DNA of 64,000 nt, taken from contig JAGVPB010000014.1 in the NCBI GenBank assembly GCA_020052415.1, forward strand, positions 30,485 to 94,484, written 5' to 3'. Position 1 is the first letter of the stretch, and each line of letters opens with the position of its first letter. A program made the position numbers and the translations under genes. The DNA comes from Bacteroidales bacterium. GTDB lineage: Bacteria; Bacteroidota; Bacteroidia; Bacteroidales; JAADJA01. The notes under the pieces are model-generated. The model was given only the letters and a program-made list of their open reading frames with translations. It did no database searches and was not told the origin of the DNA. Positions 26,750 through 35,807 of the stretch are shown here, piece after piece.

Positions 26750-28093
26750 ATGAAAACTCTGAATTTTTTCTTGTTGGCTATTTTAACAATCCTGTTTCTT
26801 CAACAAAATAATATATCTGCACAGGTTCAGATAAATATGGATGTCACGCCCCTTGAAATCGCTGAACACTTCATCGGGCCGGGAATATTTGCTTTTGATA
26901 ATGTGACTTTCCAGGGACCCTGGGTGTCGAAGGGATTGTTTTCCGGCGCCGACAGTACGCTTCTTGGAACTGAATCAGGCTTCTTTCTGACAAGCGGAAC
27001 GGGCTTTTTCATTCCCGGTCCCAATTTATCAGGGATAACGGGATCGAACAATGGAGCGCCCGGAAGCGCTGTGTTAAACAGTATTGCAACTCAAACTACC
27101 TTCGATGCGGCAGTCCTCGAATTTGATATCATGCCGGTGAATGACACTTTAAAATTCAATTATTCTTTCGGTTCCGAAGAATATAATGAGCAAGTTGGAA
27201 TGTCTTATTATGATGTTTGCGGAGCCTTTATTTCAGGCCCGAATCCTGCCGGAGGTTTTTACACAAACAAGAATATCATGACCGTTCCCGGAACGACAAA
27301 CACAAATGTTTCGATCAATTCGATCAATAACGGCAACGCACCTGCAGGGGTCATTCCTACCGGTCCATGCACGAATTGCTGGTATTTTCTCGATAATACC
27401 GGCGGGTTGGATATGGAATATGACGGATTTACTACAAAATTACTATGCCGGATTTCTGTTATACCTTTTGAAGAGTACCATATTTTTTTAGGTGTGGCTG
27501 ATGTTGGAGGTGGTGGTAAGGATTCCGGAATTTTTATCGAAGAACATTCTTTGTTCAGTCCGGGAGCTGCAGAGTTTACCTCTTTTAATTTTTATGCAGA
27601 TATTAATCCTGCTTTACCCTGGGACGTTACCGGAATTATAAATGATTCATCGGTATATCTTGAAGTGCCTGCTGATGTTGATGTTTCGAACCTGATTGCA
27701 AGCTATACTGAAAGCGGAGCTTATGTTTCTTTAAACGGAGTAACGCAAACCAGCGGTGCGACAGCTAATGATTTTACCGACACCCTCATTTACCAGTTAC
27801 AGAGCCATGAAATCAAAGACTGGACTGTCATCGTCGAGCTTGTTACGGATGTACCAGAGGTTTATTTTGACAGAGTAATAATCTCTCCGAATCCGGCAAA
27901 AGGTAAGATTGTATTGAAACACATAAATGGGATTAACATAAAGATTTGCGACTCTCAGGGAAAAGCAGTAACCGAAGTAAAGAGTCTGGAAAATTTTAGC
28001 ACATTAGTTTCAGGGGAATTATCCCCGGGAATTTATTTTATCGAACTCGAAAAAGACGGTTATAAGCAAACGCGGAAGGTAATTGTAAATTAA
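26750..28093 (+). CDS. choice-of-anchor L domain protein with T9SS sorting domain (paralog)
   Basis: A 447-residue paralog of the preceding gene with the same order of parts: signal peptide (MKTLNFFLLAILTILFLQQN), MDVTPLEIAEHFIGPGIFAFDN, FDAAVLEFDIMPVNDTLKFN, SFGSEEYNEQVG and ISGPNPAGGF, then the sorting domain (ISPNPAKGKIVLKH ... LSPGIYFIELEKDG). It carries an extra Cys-containing loop (GPCTNCWYF) that its neighbour lacks. An ATG two codons upstream at 26744 is equally possible. A small hairpin GGACTTT/AAAGTCC (26678-26706) lies between the two genes. Confidence 0.9.
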   Translation: MKTLNFFLLAILTILFLQQNNISAQVQINMDVTPLEIAEHFIGPGIFAFDNVTFQGPWVSKGLFSGADSTLLGTESGFFLTSGTGFFIPGPNLSGITGSNNGAPGSAVLNSIATQTTFDAAVLEFDIMPVNDTLKFNYSFGSEEYNEQVGMSYYDVCGAFISGPNPAGGFYTNKNIMTVPGTTNTNVSINSINNGNAPAGVIPTGPCTNCWYFLDNTGGLDMEYDGFTTKLLCRISVIPFEEYHIFLGVADVGGGGKDSGIFIEEHSLFSPGAAEFTSFNFYADINPALPWDVTGIINDSSVYLEVPADVDVSNLIASYTESGAYVSLNGVTQTSGATANDFTDTLIYQLQSHEIKDWTVIVELVTDVPEVYFDRVIISPNPAKGKIVLKHINGINIKICDSQGKAVTEVKSLENFSTLVSGELSPGIYFIELEKDGYKQTRKVIVN

Positions 28094-28147
28094 ACCGGAT
28101 TGCCGGGATTTTGACCTTTCATCCTCACCTATCTATACCATAAACGT

Positions 28148-28268
28148 GATAAAACCGAAAATTCTTCAAATTGGAATAAGGGTATCCGTCATGCAAACCC
28201 TTTTTTCCCTTATATCCCTTATTCCCCTTATTTTTCACTATGCCATAATTTATCCCGTCTGCAGTATA
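28148..28268. repeat. hairpin element of 9-bp CCCyTATwT units (copy 1)
   Basis: The left end ATTCTTCAAATTGGAATAAG, the central CCCTTATAT-CCCTTATTC-CCCTTATTT units and the right end TATCCCGTCTGCAGTATAA match the element at 30292-30445. The right arm supplies the last codons and stop of the dihydropyrimidinase gene. Confidence 0.65.
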
Positions 28269-29614
28269 ATTTCATGATCCCGGAAAGCGATTCTGCCTTT
28301 TGAAATAACGATGGATGGACATCCTGTGATCCTGAGTCCGTCATAAATTTCGGAGTCGCAGTTCTGAAAATGAGTTTTGACCGAAATCTCCGATTCCCGG
28401 TTAGCATCCCATATCACAAGGTCGGCATCCATGCCGGGCCGGATACTGCTTTTAGTTTTTAAACCGAAAATTGAAGCCGGATTCTTTGACGTGACCTCAA
28501 TGAATCTCCCAAAAGAAATCCTTTTTGTCAGAACTCCATACGTATGAAGTAAAGTAAGCCGGTGTTCAATGCCTCCGGCGCCATTGGGTATTTTGGTGAA
28601 ATCATCTCTGCCCAAATCTTTCTGACCCTTCAGGTTAAAAGGACAATGGTCGGTTCCGACAGTCTGAATGCTTCCGTCGGCTATTCCCTCCCAAAGTGCT
28701 TCCTGATCCTCTTTCCTTCGGAGAGGTGGAGAGATAACGTATGGCGCTGACTTTTCAAAATTCTGCCCGTAAAGCGATTCATCCAGCAAAAGGTACTGAG
28801 GACAGGTTTCGCCGTAAACCTCCATGCCAGCGTGTCTTGCGCTTCTGATCAGATCAACTGCTCCGGCTGTAGAAACATGTACAATATAAATTTTGCAACC
28901 CGTAACAGCAGCAAAATCAATGGCTTTCTTCACCGCTAATACTTCGGCAACAGGTGGCCTGGAAAGGGCATGATATTTTGGAGAAACATTTCCCTGTGAC
29001 AAATATCGCTGAATATTTAGCTGAATAATATCATCCATTTCGCAATGGAGGGTGACCAGGACGCCGATTTTCTTAGCGGCCTTCATTACCTCAAGCAATT
29101 CTCTATCCTTGATACCAATGCTTTTCTGATAAGCCAGATAACACTTGAAAGATGTTACGCCATGCTCCTTAACAAGGATTTCCATTTCCCTCGCGCTTTC
29201 ACTACCCCACCACGTCGGACTTACATGGAAAGAGTAGCCAATCAGGCTTTTCTGTGCAGCCTTTTCGCGTTTCTTAAAGGCATCTGTTAAGGATTCTCCT
29301 CTTGCCGGGGTCACAAAATCAATTATTGAAGTGGTCCCGCCCGATATTGCTGCTGCCGATCCTGAATAAAAATCATCGCCCGAATTTCCTGCCGGTGTTG
29401 GAAGTTCCAGGTGAACGTGCGGATCAATGCCACCGGGAAAGATCATCATTCCTTCAGCATCAATGACCTGGCATTTATAAGGAATTTCGAACTGTTCAGC
29501 TACCTCCTCAATCCTGCCATCCCTGATCAGAATATTACCGGTAAATGACCTGTCACTGGTGTAAATCATTCCGCCCGAAATCAGCAAACAATTATATGTT
29601 TTATTTTTTCCCAT
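28250..29614 (-). CDS. dihydropyrimidinase / hydantoinase family amidohydrolase
   Basis: A 454-residue cyclic amidase that hydrolyses dihydropyrimidines or hydantoins to N-carbamoyl amino acids. Metal-site motifs: GIDPHVHLELP (two His, near 62), SFKCYLAY (carboxylated Lys near 150), TLHCEM (His near 183), YIVHVST (His near 239) and GTDHCPF (Asp near 315). The length fits the family. The C-terminus ends ILQTG inside a repeat arm. It lies 2 bp downstream of the unknown gene at 29617-30264, so the two form an operon. No dihydropyrimidine dehydrogenase or beta-ureidopropionase is nearby. Confidence 0.88.
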   Translation of the reverse strand: MGKNKTYNCLLISGGMIYTSDRSFTGNILIRDGRIEEVAEQFEIPYKCQVIDAEGMMIFPGGIDPHVHLELPTPAGNSGDDFYSGSAAAISGGTTSIIDFVTPARGESLTDAFKKREKAAQKSLIGYSFHVSPTWWGSESAREMEILVKEHGVTSFKCYLAYQKSIGIKDRELLEVMKAAKKIGVLVTLHCEMDDIIQLNIQRYLSQGNVSPKYHALSRPPVAEVLAVKKAIDFAAVTGCKIYIVHVSTAGAVDLIRSARHAGMEVYGETCPQYLLLDESLYGQNFEKSAPYVISPPLRRKEDQEALWEGIADGSIQTVGTDHCPFNLKGQKDLGRDDFTKIPNGAGGIEHRLTLLHTYGVLTKRISFGRFIEVTSKNPASIFGLKTKSSIRPGMDADLVIWDANRESEISVKTHFQNCDSEIYDGLRITGCPSIVISKGRIAFRDHEIILQTG

Positions 29615-29616
29615 TA

Positions 29617-30264
29617 CTATTTTATTACAGAATCAGAAGGGATCAGGCACTTATCATTTTCCCATTTACCTGTTAAGTTTTCAGCCGGTATAATATTTCC
29701 ATTACAATCGAGGAAATGGCCGGCATTATTTACGGCAATTATCTTCATCGCCCCTGCCCGGATGGAATCAATTACTGTTGTCATCAGGTAGCCGGGCTCT
29801 ATTCCTTTGCGCAAAAGTCCGGTTTTTATGCCAATATCATTATTCCATAAATCCATCCGGCGATCAACTTCATCGTGTGAACCTTCTTTTCCGAACCTGA
29901 TTTCTTTTTTGAACGACTTGTAATTTCCCCGTTCATGTGCCCTACCCAAATTCCTTGCTTTTCTCCAATTCATCTCCTGAACCAGCGAAGCCATCCAGTA
30001 CGCATGTTTAAAAGCATCCAATTGTCCGGAATTTAACGTACTGTTTGTTAATGATTCTTTACGAAGGCTGTCGCTTACTTTCAGAACACTTAGGGTTATT
30101 GAATATGCTTTGCCGGCAATAAAGGGATGCATGATGGCCCACCATTTTTCAGGACAACTGACATTACCGCTGATTTTAACTTTTCCTGATTTCTGAGCCT
30201 GAACTGTGGTATCACACAAGCATCCTACAACAAAGACCAACAAAAATAGGATTCCTCGCTTCAT
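29617..30264 (-). CDS. exported protein of unknown function (DAFKHAYW/DLWNN motif)
   Basis: A 215-residue protein with a signal peptide (MKRGILFLLVFVVGCLCDTTVQAQ). It may instead be a lipoprotein at one of the Cys residues. The core has SGQLDAFKHAYWMASLVQEM, ARNLGRAHERGN and VDRRMDLWNNDIGIKTG. This pattern of His, Glu and Asp/Asn resembles the DUF6973-type domain, as far as I can recall; no function is established. The conserved His and Glu could form a metal or catalytic site (inference). It is the first gene of a two-gene unit with the dihydropyrimidinase. Confidence 0.75.
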   Translation of the reverse strand: MKRGILFLLVFVVGCLCDTTVQAQKSGKVKISGNVSCPEKWWAIMHPFIAGKAYSITLSVLKVSDSLRKESLTNSTLNSGQLDAFKHAYWMASLVQEMNWRKARNLGRAHERGNYKSFKKEIRFGKEGSHDEVDRRMDLWNNDIGIKTGLLRKGIEPGYLMTTVIDSIRAGAMKIIAVNNAGHFLDCNGNIIPAENLTGKWENDKCLIPSDSVIK

Positions 30265-30291
30265 TTTATTATATCATAAACAGAGTAATAT

Positions 30292-30445
30292 CGTATATTC
30301 TGCAAATTGGTATAAAGGTATAGAGGTATAAGGGAAATGTGCTTGAGTAAGCCTTTATATCCCCTATATCCCTTATTTCCCCTATTTCCCCTATTTCCCC
30401 TATTTCCCAATTTTTCATTTTGCTATAACTTATCCCATAAGCAGT
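30292..30445. repeat. hairpin element of 9-bp CCCCTATTT units (copy 2)
   Basis: The left part has GGTATAAAGGTATAGAGG units and the right part five 9-bp units, CCCCTATAT, CCCTTATTT and three CCCCTATTT (30361-30405). The ends TATATTCTGC and GCAGTATATA are inverted with one mismatch. Together with copy 1 it brackets the two-gene unit 28250-30264. Confidence 0.7.
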
Positions 30446-30601
30446 ATATACTTCTCCGGTGAATACAAATGTCGAAATATTTCGTAAAAACTGCCAAATT
30501 TATGTTGATTCTTAATATTTAATTTCTATACATTTGCCCTGATCATTTATACCGCCGGAATTCAGGTTTGCGAAAATTGAACTGAATAATCAGGCGGTAT
30601 A

Positions 30602-30650
30602 ACTGAAACTAACCAGCTCCCGCCTATGGCGGGACCTGCCAAGTTTCAGT
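30602..30650. repeat. stem-loop just upstream of the aminotransferase gene
   Basis: The outer arms ACTGAAACT and AGTTTCAGT pair perfectly, and the inner stem CCCGCC-TAT-GGCGGG (30619-30633) pairs perfectly. The hairpin ends 16 bp before the ATG at 30667, so it lies in the mRNA leader or over the promoter. Relatives of the inner hairpin occur at 54651-54671 and near 62811-62838. Confidence 0.6.
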
Positions 30651-30666
30651 ATATAAACAATAGCAA

Positions 30667-31869
30667 ATGAGCATTCTATCTGACAGAATTATGAATTTAT
30701 CGGAGTCGGCGACTCTCGAAATGACAAGAAAAAGCCGTGAACTGAAAGCCCAGGGAAAAGATGTGATAAACCTGAGCATCGGAGAACCCGATTTTAATAC
30801 TCCGGAATGTATAAAAGCCGCAGCAAAGCAGGCAATTGATGATAATCAAACCCATTATACGCCGGTTGCCGGAACTCAGGAACTACGTCAGGCAATCGCT
30901 GAAAAGTTTAAAAAGGATAACGGTTTGAACTATACTTTCCAGCAAATAGTAGTATCCAATGGAGCCAAGCAGTCCATTGCCAATGCATTGCTCTGCCTTG
31001 TCAATCCCGGCGATGAGGTCATTGTACCGGCCCCCTACTGGGTTTCGTACCCAGAAATGATCAAGCTGGCTGAAGGCAAGATGGTGGAGATACCCACCAC
31101 TGTTCAACAGGGATTCAAACCCACACCTGCACAAATAGAGGCTGCAATTACACCCAAGACAAAAGTATTTCTCTTCAACTCGCCAAATAATCCATCAGGT
31201 GCGGTTTTCACCGAAGAGGATTTACGCGGAATTGCTGAGGTTCTGAAGAAATACCCAAACATTTATATCATCTCCGACGAAATTTACGAATACCTGAATT
31301 ATACCTGTGGCCACACGAGCATTGCCAAATTCGATTACCTGAAGGACAGGGTCATCATCGTGAACGGTGTTTCGAAAGGATTTGCGATGACCGGCTGGCG
31401 GATCGGCTATATGGCGGCGCCGCTCGAAATTGCCAAGGCGTGCGATACATTGCAGGGACAGATCACATCGGGTGCTTCATCCATTTCACAGATTGCTTCT
31501 TTGAGGGCTGTAAAGATCGAACCATGCACATCCGATGAGATGCAGGAGATGATCTCTACCTTCAAGACCAGGAGGGATTTGCTGCTGGAAAAACTGAATG
31601 AAATACCGGGTATTAAAACCAACGTGCCGGAGGGAGCCTTTTATGTATTTGCCAATGTTGCCGGATATTACGGAAAATCCAATGGCGCTATGACGATTAA
31701 GAATGATGTGGATTTCTGCATGTTTCTTCTCGAAAAGGCTCATGTTGCTCTGGTTCCGGGCGGCGCTTTCGGTAACGCCAATTGTGTAAGGTTTTCGTAT
31801 GCCACTTCATCCGACAAGCTGGTGAAGGCTGCGGAAAGGATAAAGGAGGCGCTGGCGGGACTGGTTTAA
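30667..31869 (+). CDS. class I/II pyridoxal-phosphate aminotransferase (aspartate aminotransferase type)
   Basis: A 400-residue cytosolic aminotransferase of the AspC/AAT I-gamma type. Features: LSIGEPDFNTPE near residue 37, NGAKQSIANAL for phosphate binding, NSPNNPSGAVF near 175, the PLP-binding ISDEIYEYLNY near 207 and the Schiff-base Lys in NGVSKGFAMTGWRIGYMAAP near 238, plus the C-terminal substrate Arg in NCVRFSYATS. The likely reaction is aspartate plus 2-oxoglutarate to oxaloacetate plus glutamate, although related enzymes use other amino acids. It stands alone, with an unusual hairpin upstream. Confidence 0.92.
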   Translation: MSILSDRIMNLSESATLEMTRKSRELKAQGKDVINLSIGEPDFNTPECIKAAAKQAIDDNQTHYTPVAGTQELRQAIAEKFKKDNGLNYTFQQIVVSNGAKQSIANALLCLVNPGDEVIVPAPYWVSYPEMIKLAEGKMVEIPTTVQQGFKPTPAQIEAAITPKTKVFLFNSPNNPSGAVFTEEDLRGIAEVLKKYPNIYIISDEIYEYLNYTCGHTSIAKFDYLKDRVIIVNGVSKGFAMTGWRIGYMAAPLEIAKACDTLQGQITSGASSISQIASLRAVKIEPCTSDEMQEMISTFKTRRDLLLEKLNEIPGIKTNVPEGAFYVFANVAGYYGKSNGAMTIKNDVDFCMFLLEKAHVALVPGGAFGNANCVRFSYATSSDKLVKAAERIKEALAGLV

Positions 31870-32056
31870 AGGAAAAAGTCTCAAGTCTTTAGTATAGAGT
31901 CTGCAGTCCTCAGTCGGCAGTCGGCAATCTACCGGCTTCTCTATGGAACTCAGAACACTGAACCCGGAACAGTGAACCAGTTTTACATCCCCCTGCCCAC
32001 TTCAAATGGGGAATGACTGCCTAACCTTGAAATTTGAACCTGAAACCTTGAACCAC
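31870..32056. repeat. text-like intergenic repeats
   Basis: Degenerate words (CAGTCGGCAGTCGGCAATC, GAACTCAGAACACTGAACC, GAACAGTGAACC) fill the gap between the convergent aminotransferase and act genes. They share vocabulary with 21259-21312, 45118-45170 and 62735-62965. Confidence 0.55.
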
Positions 32057-33232
32057 TCAATGTCCCGTATGATGCAGGCTCTCCTGCAATAGCGGATGAT
32101 TCGCCGGTATGAGAGCCGCACTGCTCAGAGTACGCAGGAAAATATAGATGAAAAGCCCGGCAAATCCCAGGTATGTTCCGATCTCAGTAAATCCTATTTT
32201 CACATCCCCGATAGTTCCCGGCATGATCTGCTCATAAATATCTATCCATAATCCGATGAGGACGAAAACAATCACGATTCCAAGAACCATCTTTTTCCGG
32301 GCAAAATAATTGGACAGCAATACAACGAATGGTACTGTCCAGTTTAAGATCAGGTTGAGATAAAAAACTGTTTTCCATGGACCGGTAAGCCTGTGGACAT
32401 AATATACGGTTTCTTCCGGGATGTTGGCGTACCAGATCAGCAGGTATTGCGAGAACCAGAAATAAGCCCACATGATGGAAAGGATAAAAACATATTTCGA
32501 AAAGTCCTGCCAGTGCGCATCGGTAATAAATTGAAAATATCCGTAATGATGCATGATAACGACTATAAGGACGATCAAAGCAGAACCATGATAAAAGGAG
32601 GTAATAAAGTTCTTAAGTGCGAAAATGGTACTGAACCAGGTCGGGTCTATGCTCATGATCCAGTCGAAAGAAGCCAGCGAAAAGGTGAGCGCCAGCGTGA
32701 ATATATAAACTTTGGAATAAAACCCGGATTTTTCAAAATAAATCATACCGCCTTCGATATCCTCCTTCAGTGAGTATTTCCTGAGTAAACGGGTCATAAA
32801 AACCCAGACAGTAAAATAAATGACAAGACGGATCAGAAAGAAAGGCACATTAAGAAAAGGGGATTTGTGTTCGATAAGGTGCATTGAATGCTCATCAAAA
32901 CTGTGCTCGTCCGGTTGTATCCACGGATAAAGGGATTTCATGCCAATCATGATCAGGATCATAATAAGGGCTGCCCACGGAATATATGCGCTGATGGATT
33001 CCGGAATCCGCTTGAATGCTGCCGACCATCCGGCCTGTGTTATGTACTGAAGCGCAAGGAAAAAGGATGCCCCGATAGCAAGGCAAAGAAAATAAAAATT
33101 GTTCAGCAACAGGTTGGCCAGCGCCCGCTCTCCGTTTGCAAGGAAGCCTGTAGCAACAGCAATGATACCCATTGCCATCAATCCATAAGTTGTATATCTT
33201 AATACCGGTCTGAAAACAAATTTGCGATCCAT
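32057..33232 (-). CDS. actF: alternative complex III subunit ActF (quinol:cytochrome c oxidoreductase membrane subunit)
   Basis: A 391-residue inner-membrane protein with about ten helices. It resembles the NrfD-like ActF subunit, with motifs such as SFDWIMSIDPTWFSTIFALK (near 205) and YFWFSQYLLIWYANIPEET (near 275) that are typical of this family. It is the last gene of the act operon. In alternative complex III this subunit pairs with ActC in the membrane and contributes to quinol handling or proton transfer. Confidence 0.9.
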   Translation of the reverse strand: MDRKFVFRPVLRYTTYGLMAMGIIAVATGFLANGERALANLLLNNFYFLCLAIGASFFLALQYITQAGWSAAFKRIPESISAYIPWAALIMILIMIGMKSLYPWIQPDEHSFDEHSMHLIEHKSPFLNVPFFLIRLVIYFTVWVFMTRLLRKYSLKEDIEGGMIYFEKSGFYSKVYIFTLALTFSLASFDWIMSIDPTWFSTIFALKNFITSFYHGSALIVLIVVIMHHYGYFQFITDAHWQDFSKYVFILSIMWAYFWFSQYLLIWYANIPEETVYYVHRLTGPWKTVFYLNLILNWTVPFVVLLSNYFARKKMVLGIVIVFVLIGLWIDIYEQIMPGTIGDVKIGFTEIGTYLGFAGLFIYIFLRTLSSAALIPANHPLLQESLHHTGH

Positions 33233-33248
33233 GCTTCTGATTTTTGGA

Positions 33249-33833
33249 TTAAAGATTAGTTGATAATTTATTTTTAACGTACATAGCTATTTTCCAGCGG
33301 TCGGCCTGATTGATCTGTGAACCATGCGCCCCCATCAATCCTGATACCGAACCCACTGTAGTTACATGAAATATCTCGCCAATCGGTTTAGCCTGAACGA
33401 TATCACTTGTCAGGTCAAATGGCTTGGCGATAAATAGCCCGGAGGTGAAGAGGTAACCATCTCCCTTACCAGCCATTCCGTGACAATTGGAGCAAAATAT
33501 TTCGTATTGGATTTTGCCCCGTTGCAGGTTTTCAGTTGTCACAGGCAACGGATTCACCAGCTCTTTTCCTGCCTTCACCTGCTCATCGAAAGTTCTGCCG
33601 TAAGAATAGGGGATCATTTCGCGCGGAATGGTTCCCTTCACAGGCGCCTGCATCGTTAGGCTGTCTGAAAAATTGGGATTTTTCGAATACGTTTCATAGG
33701 TTCTCGAATAGTTCATATCAGGCATGTAAACCCACCCCGGACTGTTTTCGGTGCGGTTGCAGGAAACCGTCATCAATAAAATGGCGGCGATTCCGACTAC
33801 GATTATAAATCTGATTATGCTTGAATATTTCAT
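33249..33833 (-). CDS. actE: alternative complex III subunit ActE (monoheme cytochrome c lipoprotein)
   Basis: A 194-residue lipoprotein (signal ILLMTVSC, lipid Cys near residue 25) with one heme-binding CSNCH motif in FCSNCHGMAGKGDGYL (near 113) and a probable Met ligand further on (GSVSGLMGAHG). It would pass electrons from ActA/ActB to a downstream acceptor in the periplasm. It lies 17 bp after actD. Confidence 0.9.
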   Translation of the reverse strand: MKYSSIIRFIIVVGIAAILLMTVSCNRTENSPGWVYMPDMNYSRTYETYSKNPNFSDSLTMQAPVKGTIPREMIPYSYGRTFDEQVKAGKELVNPLPVTTENLQRGKIQYEIFCSNCHGMAGKGDGYLFTSGLFIAKPFDLTSDIVQAKPIGEIFHVTTVGSVSGLMGAHGSQINQADRWKIAMYVKNKLSTNL

Positions 33834-33850
33834 CTTTTGAATTTTTCAGG

Positions 33851-34390
33851 TTAATGATTTGCTTTGGTTTCCGGTACACCGATCTGAGCTACTTCTACCG
33901 CGCCTTCCCTTTTTAAAAGATCGGAAACCACCTGTTCGTTCGTATTGATCTTGCCATCCACAACGATCACATACCTGTCGTCGGAAATTCCTTTGTAATC
34001 CAAATATGGAACTGCTCCCGGGCCTTTCCTGTCCCTTATAAAAAAAGACAGGATTGTCACAACGGCTGTAACGTTGATCAGCATTACAAAGATCACAATG
34101 ATAAAGGATAGGGTGTTTTGAGGCTTGCCACCAAAAACAAGCGGGTAATTGACAACAGAAGTCCAATAAAGGAAACCACCGGTACCGAAAAGGGCAAAAA
34201 TTGCTGAAATAAACGCCACTACCGGAAGCCGGGTTTTCAGCTTCAGTGCTTCAATGACTTCATGAATCGGGTATGGTGTTATTACATCATGGATTGTTAT
34301 CCCGCTTTCCTGGATTTTATGGATGGACGAAAGCAGCTTGTCTTCGTTATTGTAAACACCTAAAATTCTGTAGTTTGACATGTTTTTCAA
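33851..34390 (-). CDS. actD: alternative complex III subunit ActD (DUF3341)
   Basis: A 179-residue DUF3341 protein. The N-terminal cytoplasmic part contains RILGVYNNEDKLLSSIHKIQ and TPYPIHEVIEAL; two membrane helices follow (VVAFISAIFALFGTGGFLYW and FIIVIFVMLINVTAVVTIL); the C-terminus (DDRYVIVVDGKIN) is soluble. This arrangement is that of ActD. It lies 17 bp downstream of actC. Confidence 0.92.
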   Translation of the reverse strand: MKNMSNYRILGVYNNEDKLLSSIHKIQESGITIHDVITPYPIHEVIEALKLKTRLPVVAFISAIFALFGTGGFLYWTSVVNYPLVFGGKPQNTLSFIIVIFVMLINVTAVVTILSFFIRDRKGPGAVPYLDYKGISDDRYVIVVDGKINTNEQVVSDLLKREGAVEVAQIGVPETKANH

Positions 34391-34407
34391 AATTTAATTT
34401 TTGAAAG

Positions 34408-35763
34408 TTATTTCTTGCTTGTGGGTTTTAAAATCATTTTCAATTCACTCATAGCCATCATGGGTATGTAACGGATGAACAACAACACTCCAAGCCCGAA
34501 AATGCTCAATGTGCCGGCATAAATACCGATCTCGATGATGGTCGGCCTGTAGGTAGCCCAGTTCGACGGCAGGTAATCCTTGGTAAGAGAAGTCACGATG
34601 ATCACGTAGCGTTCGAACCACATACCGATGTTAATGATGATGGAAATAATAAAAACCATCGTCAGGTTTTTCCTTATCTTTTTGAACCAGAACAATTGCG
34701 GGATAATGGCATTGCAACTCACCATCGTCCAGAATGCTTTGGTGTGATCGCCCGCAATGCGGTTGTGGAAGAAAGTATATATCTCACCCTCTGCACCCGA
34801 ATACCAGGCCATAAAGATTTCTGTAGAATAGGCGGTTCCCATGATAAGACTGACAAAGGTGAGTATCCTTCCGATGGCATCAATATGTCCGTCAGTCACA
34901 AAATCCTGGAATTTGAATACTTTCCGGATGATGATCATGAGCGTCAGAACCATAGCAAAACCTGAGAAGATAGCGCCAACTACAAAATACGGCGGGAAAA
35001 CGGTGGTATGCCATCCTGCCATAACAGAAGTTGCAAAGTCCATTGAAACGATGGAATGAACTGCAATAACCAGAGGCGCAGTGAGGCCACCAAGGATGAG
35101 GGCGGTGGTTTCAAACCGAAGCCATGATCTTGCTGAACCCATCCAGCCGAAACTGAGGAATCCGTATATGGCCTTCTTGATTTTCGATGTAGCCCTGTCC
35201 CTGACTGATGCCAAATCAGGGATCATACCGATATACCAGAAGGTTGCAGAAGCCATCAGGTAAGTACTGATCGCCACTACGTCCCAAAAAAGCGGTGAAT
35301 TGAAGTTCACCCAAAGGGGTCCTCTTGAGTTGGGGTAAGGCATGATAAAGAAGGCATTCCATATCCTTCCCATGTGGATCATAGGATAAAGCCCTGCACA
35401 GAGCACGGCCACTACGGTCATTGCTTCTGCCGCTCGGTTAATGGATGTCCGCCAGCGTTGCCTCAGGATCAGCAGGAAGATGGAAAAAGCCGTTCCGGCA
35501 TGTCCGATGCCGATCCACCAAACAAAGTTGATGATGTCCCAGCCCCAGCCAAGAGAATTATTCAGTCCCCAGGTTCCGATACCCTGCGTTACCGTTACAT
35601 ACATGCTGTACACCCCGAAAGCGAGGCCGATGGTGAACAGGGTCATAAAGGCAAACCACCACATCGGAGCTTTCCGCTCCTGCGGCGCCAAAATCTCACT
35701 CGTGATCTGCCCGTAAGTCTTGTCGCCTTTGATCAGTACTCCGCGTATTGTTTTGTCGTACAT
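34408..35763 (-). CDS. actC: alternative complex III subunit ActC (NrfD/PsrC-like membrane subunit)
   Basis: A 451-residue polytopic protein of the NrfD/PsrC family. Visible family segments: WGWDIINFVWWIGIGHAGT (near 73), MIHMGRIWNAFFIMPYPNSR and AGWHTTVFPPYFVVGAIFSG (near 245). ActC forms a quinol site together with the iron-sulfur part of ActB. It is 44 bp downstream of actB. Confidence 0.93.
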   Translation of the reverse strand: MYDKTIRGVLIKGDKTYGQITSEILAPQERKAPMWWFAFMTLFTIGLAFGVYSMYVTVTQGIGTWGLNNSLGWGWDIINFVWWIGIGHAGTAFSIFLLILRQRWRTSINRAAEAMTVVAVLCAGLYPMIHMGRIWNAFFIMPYPNSRGPLWVNFNSPLFWDVVAISTYLMASATFWYIGMIPDLASVRDRATSKIKKAIYGFLSFGWMGSARSWLRFETTALILGGLTAPLVIAVHSIVSMDFATSVMAGWHTTVFPPYFVVGAIFSGFAMVLTLMIIIRKVFKFQDFVTDGHIDAIGRILTFVSLIMGTAYSTEIFMAWYSGAEGEIYTFFHNRIAGDHTKAFWTMVSCNAIIPQLFWFKKIRKNLTMVFIISIIINIGMWFERYVIIVTSLTKDYLPSNWATYRPTIIEIGIYAGTLSIFGLGVLLFIRYIPMMAMSELKMILKPTSKK

Positions 35764-35807
35764 AATATATTGGAAATTTTTATTCTTAATTCTTTATCCT
35801 GAAATAT

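Noticed and set aside
30361..30405. Tandem 9-bp units as a CRISPR array
   Set aside because: Units are contiguous with no spacers, and no cas gene is present.
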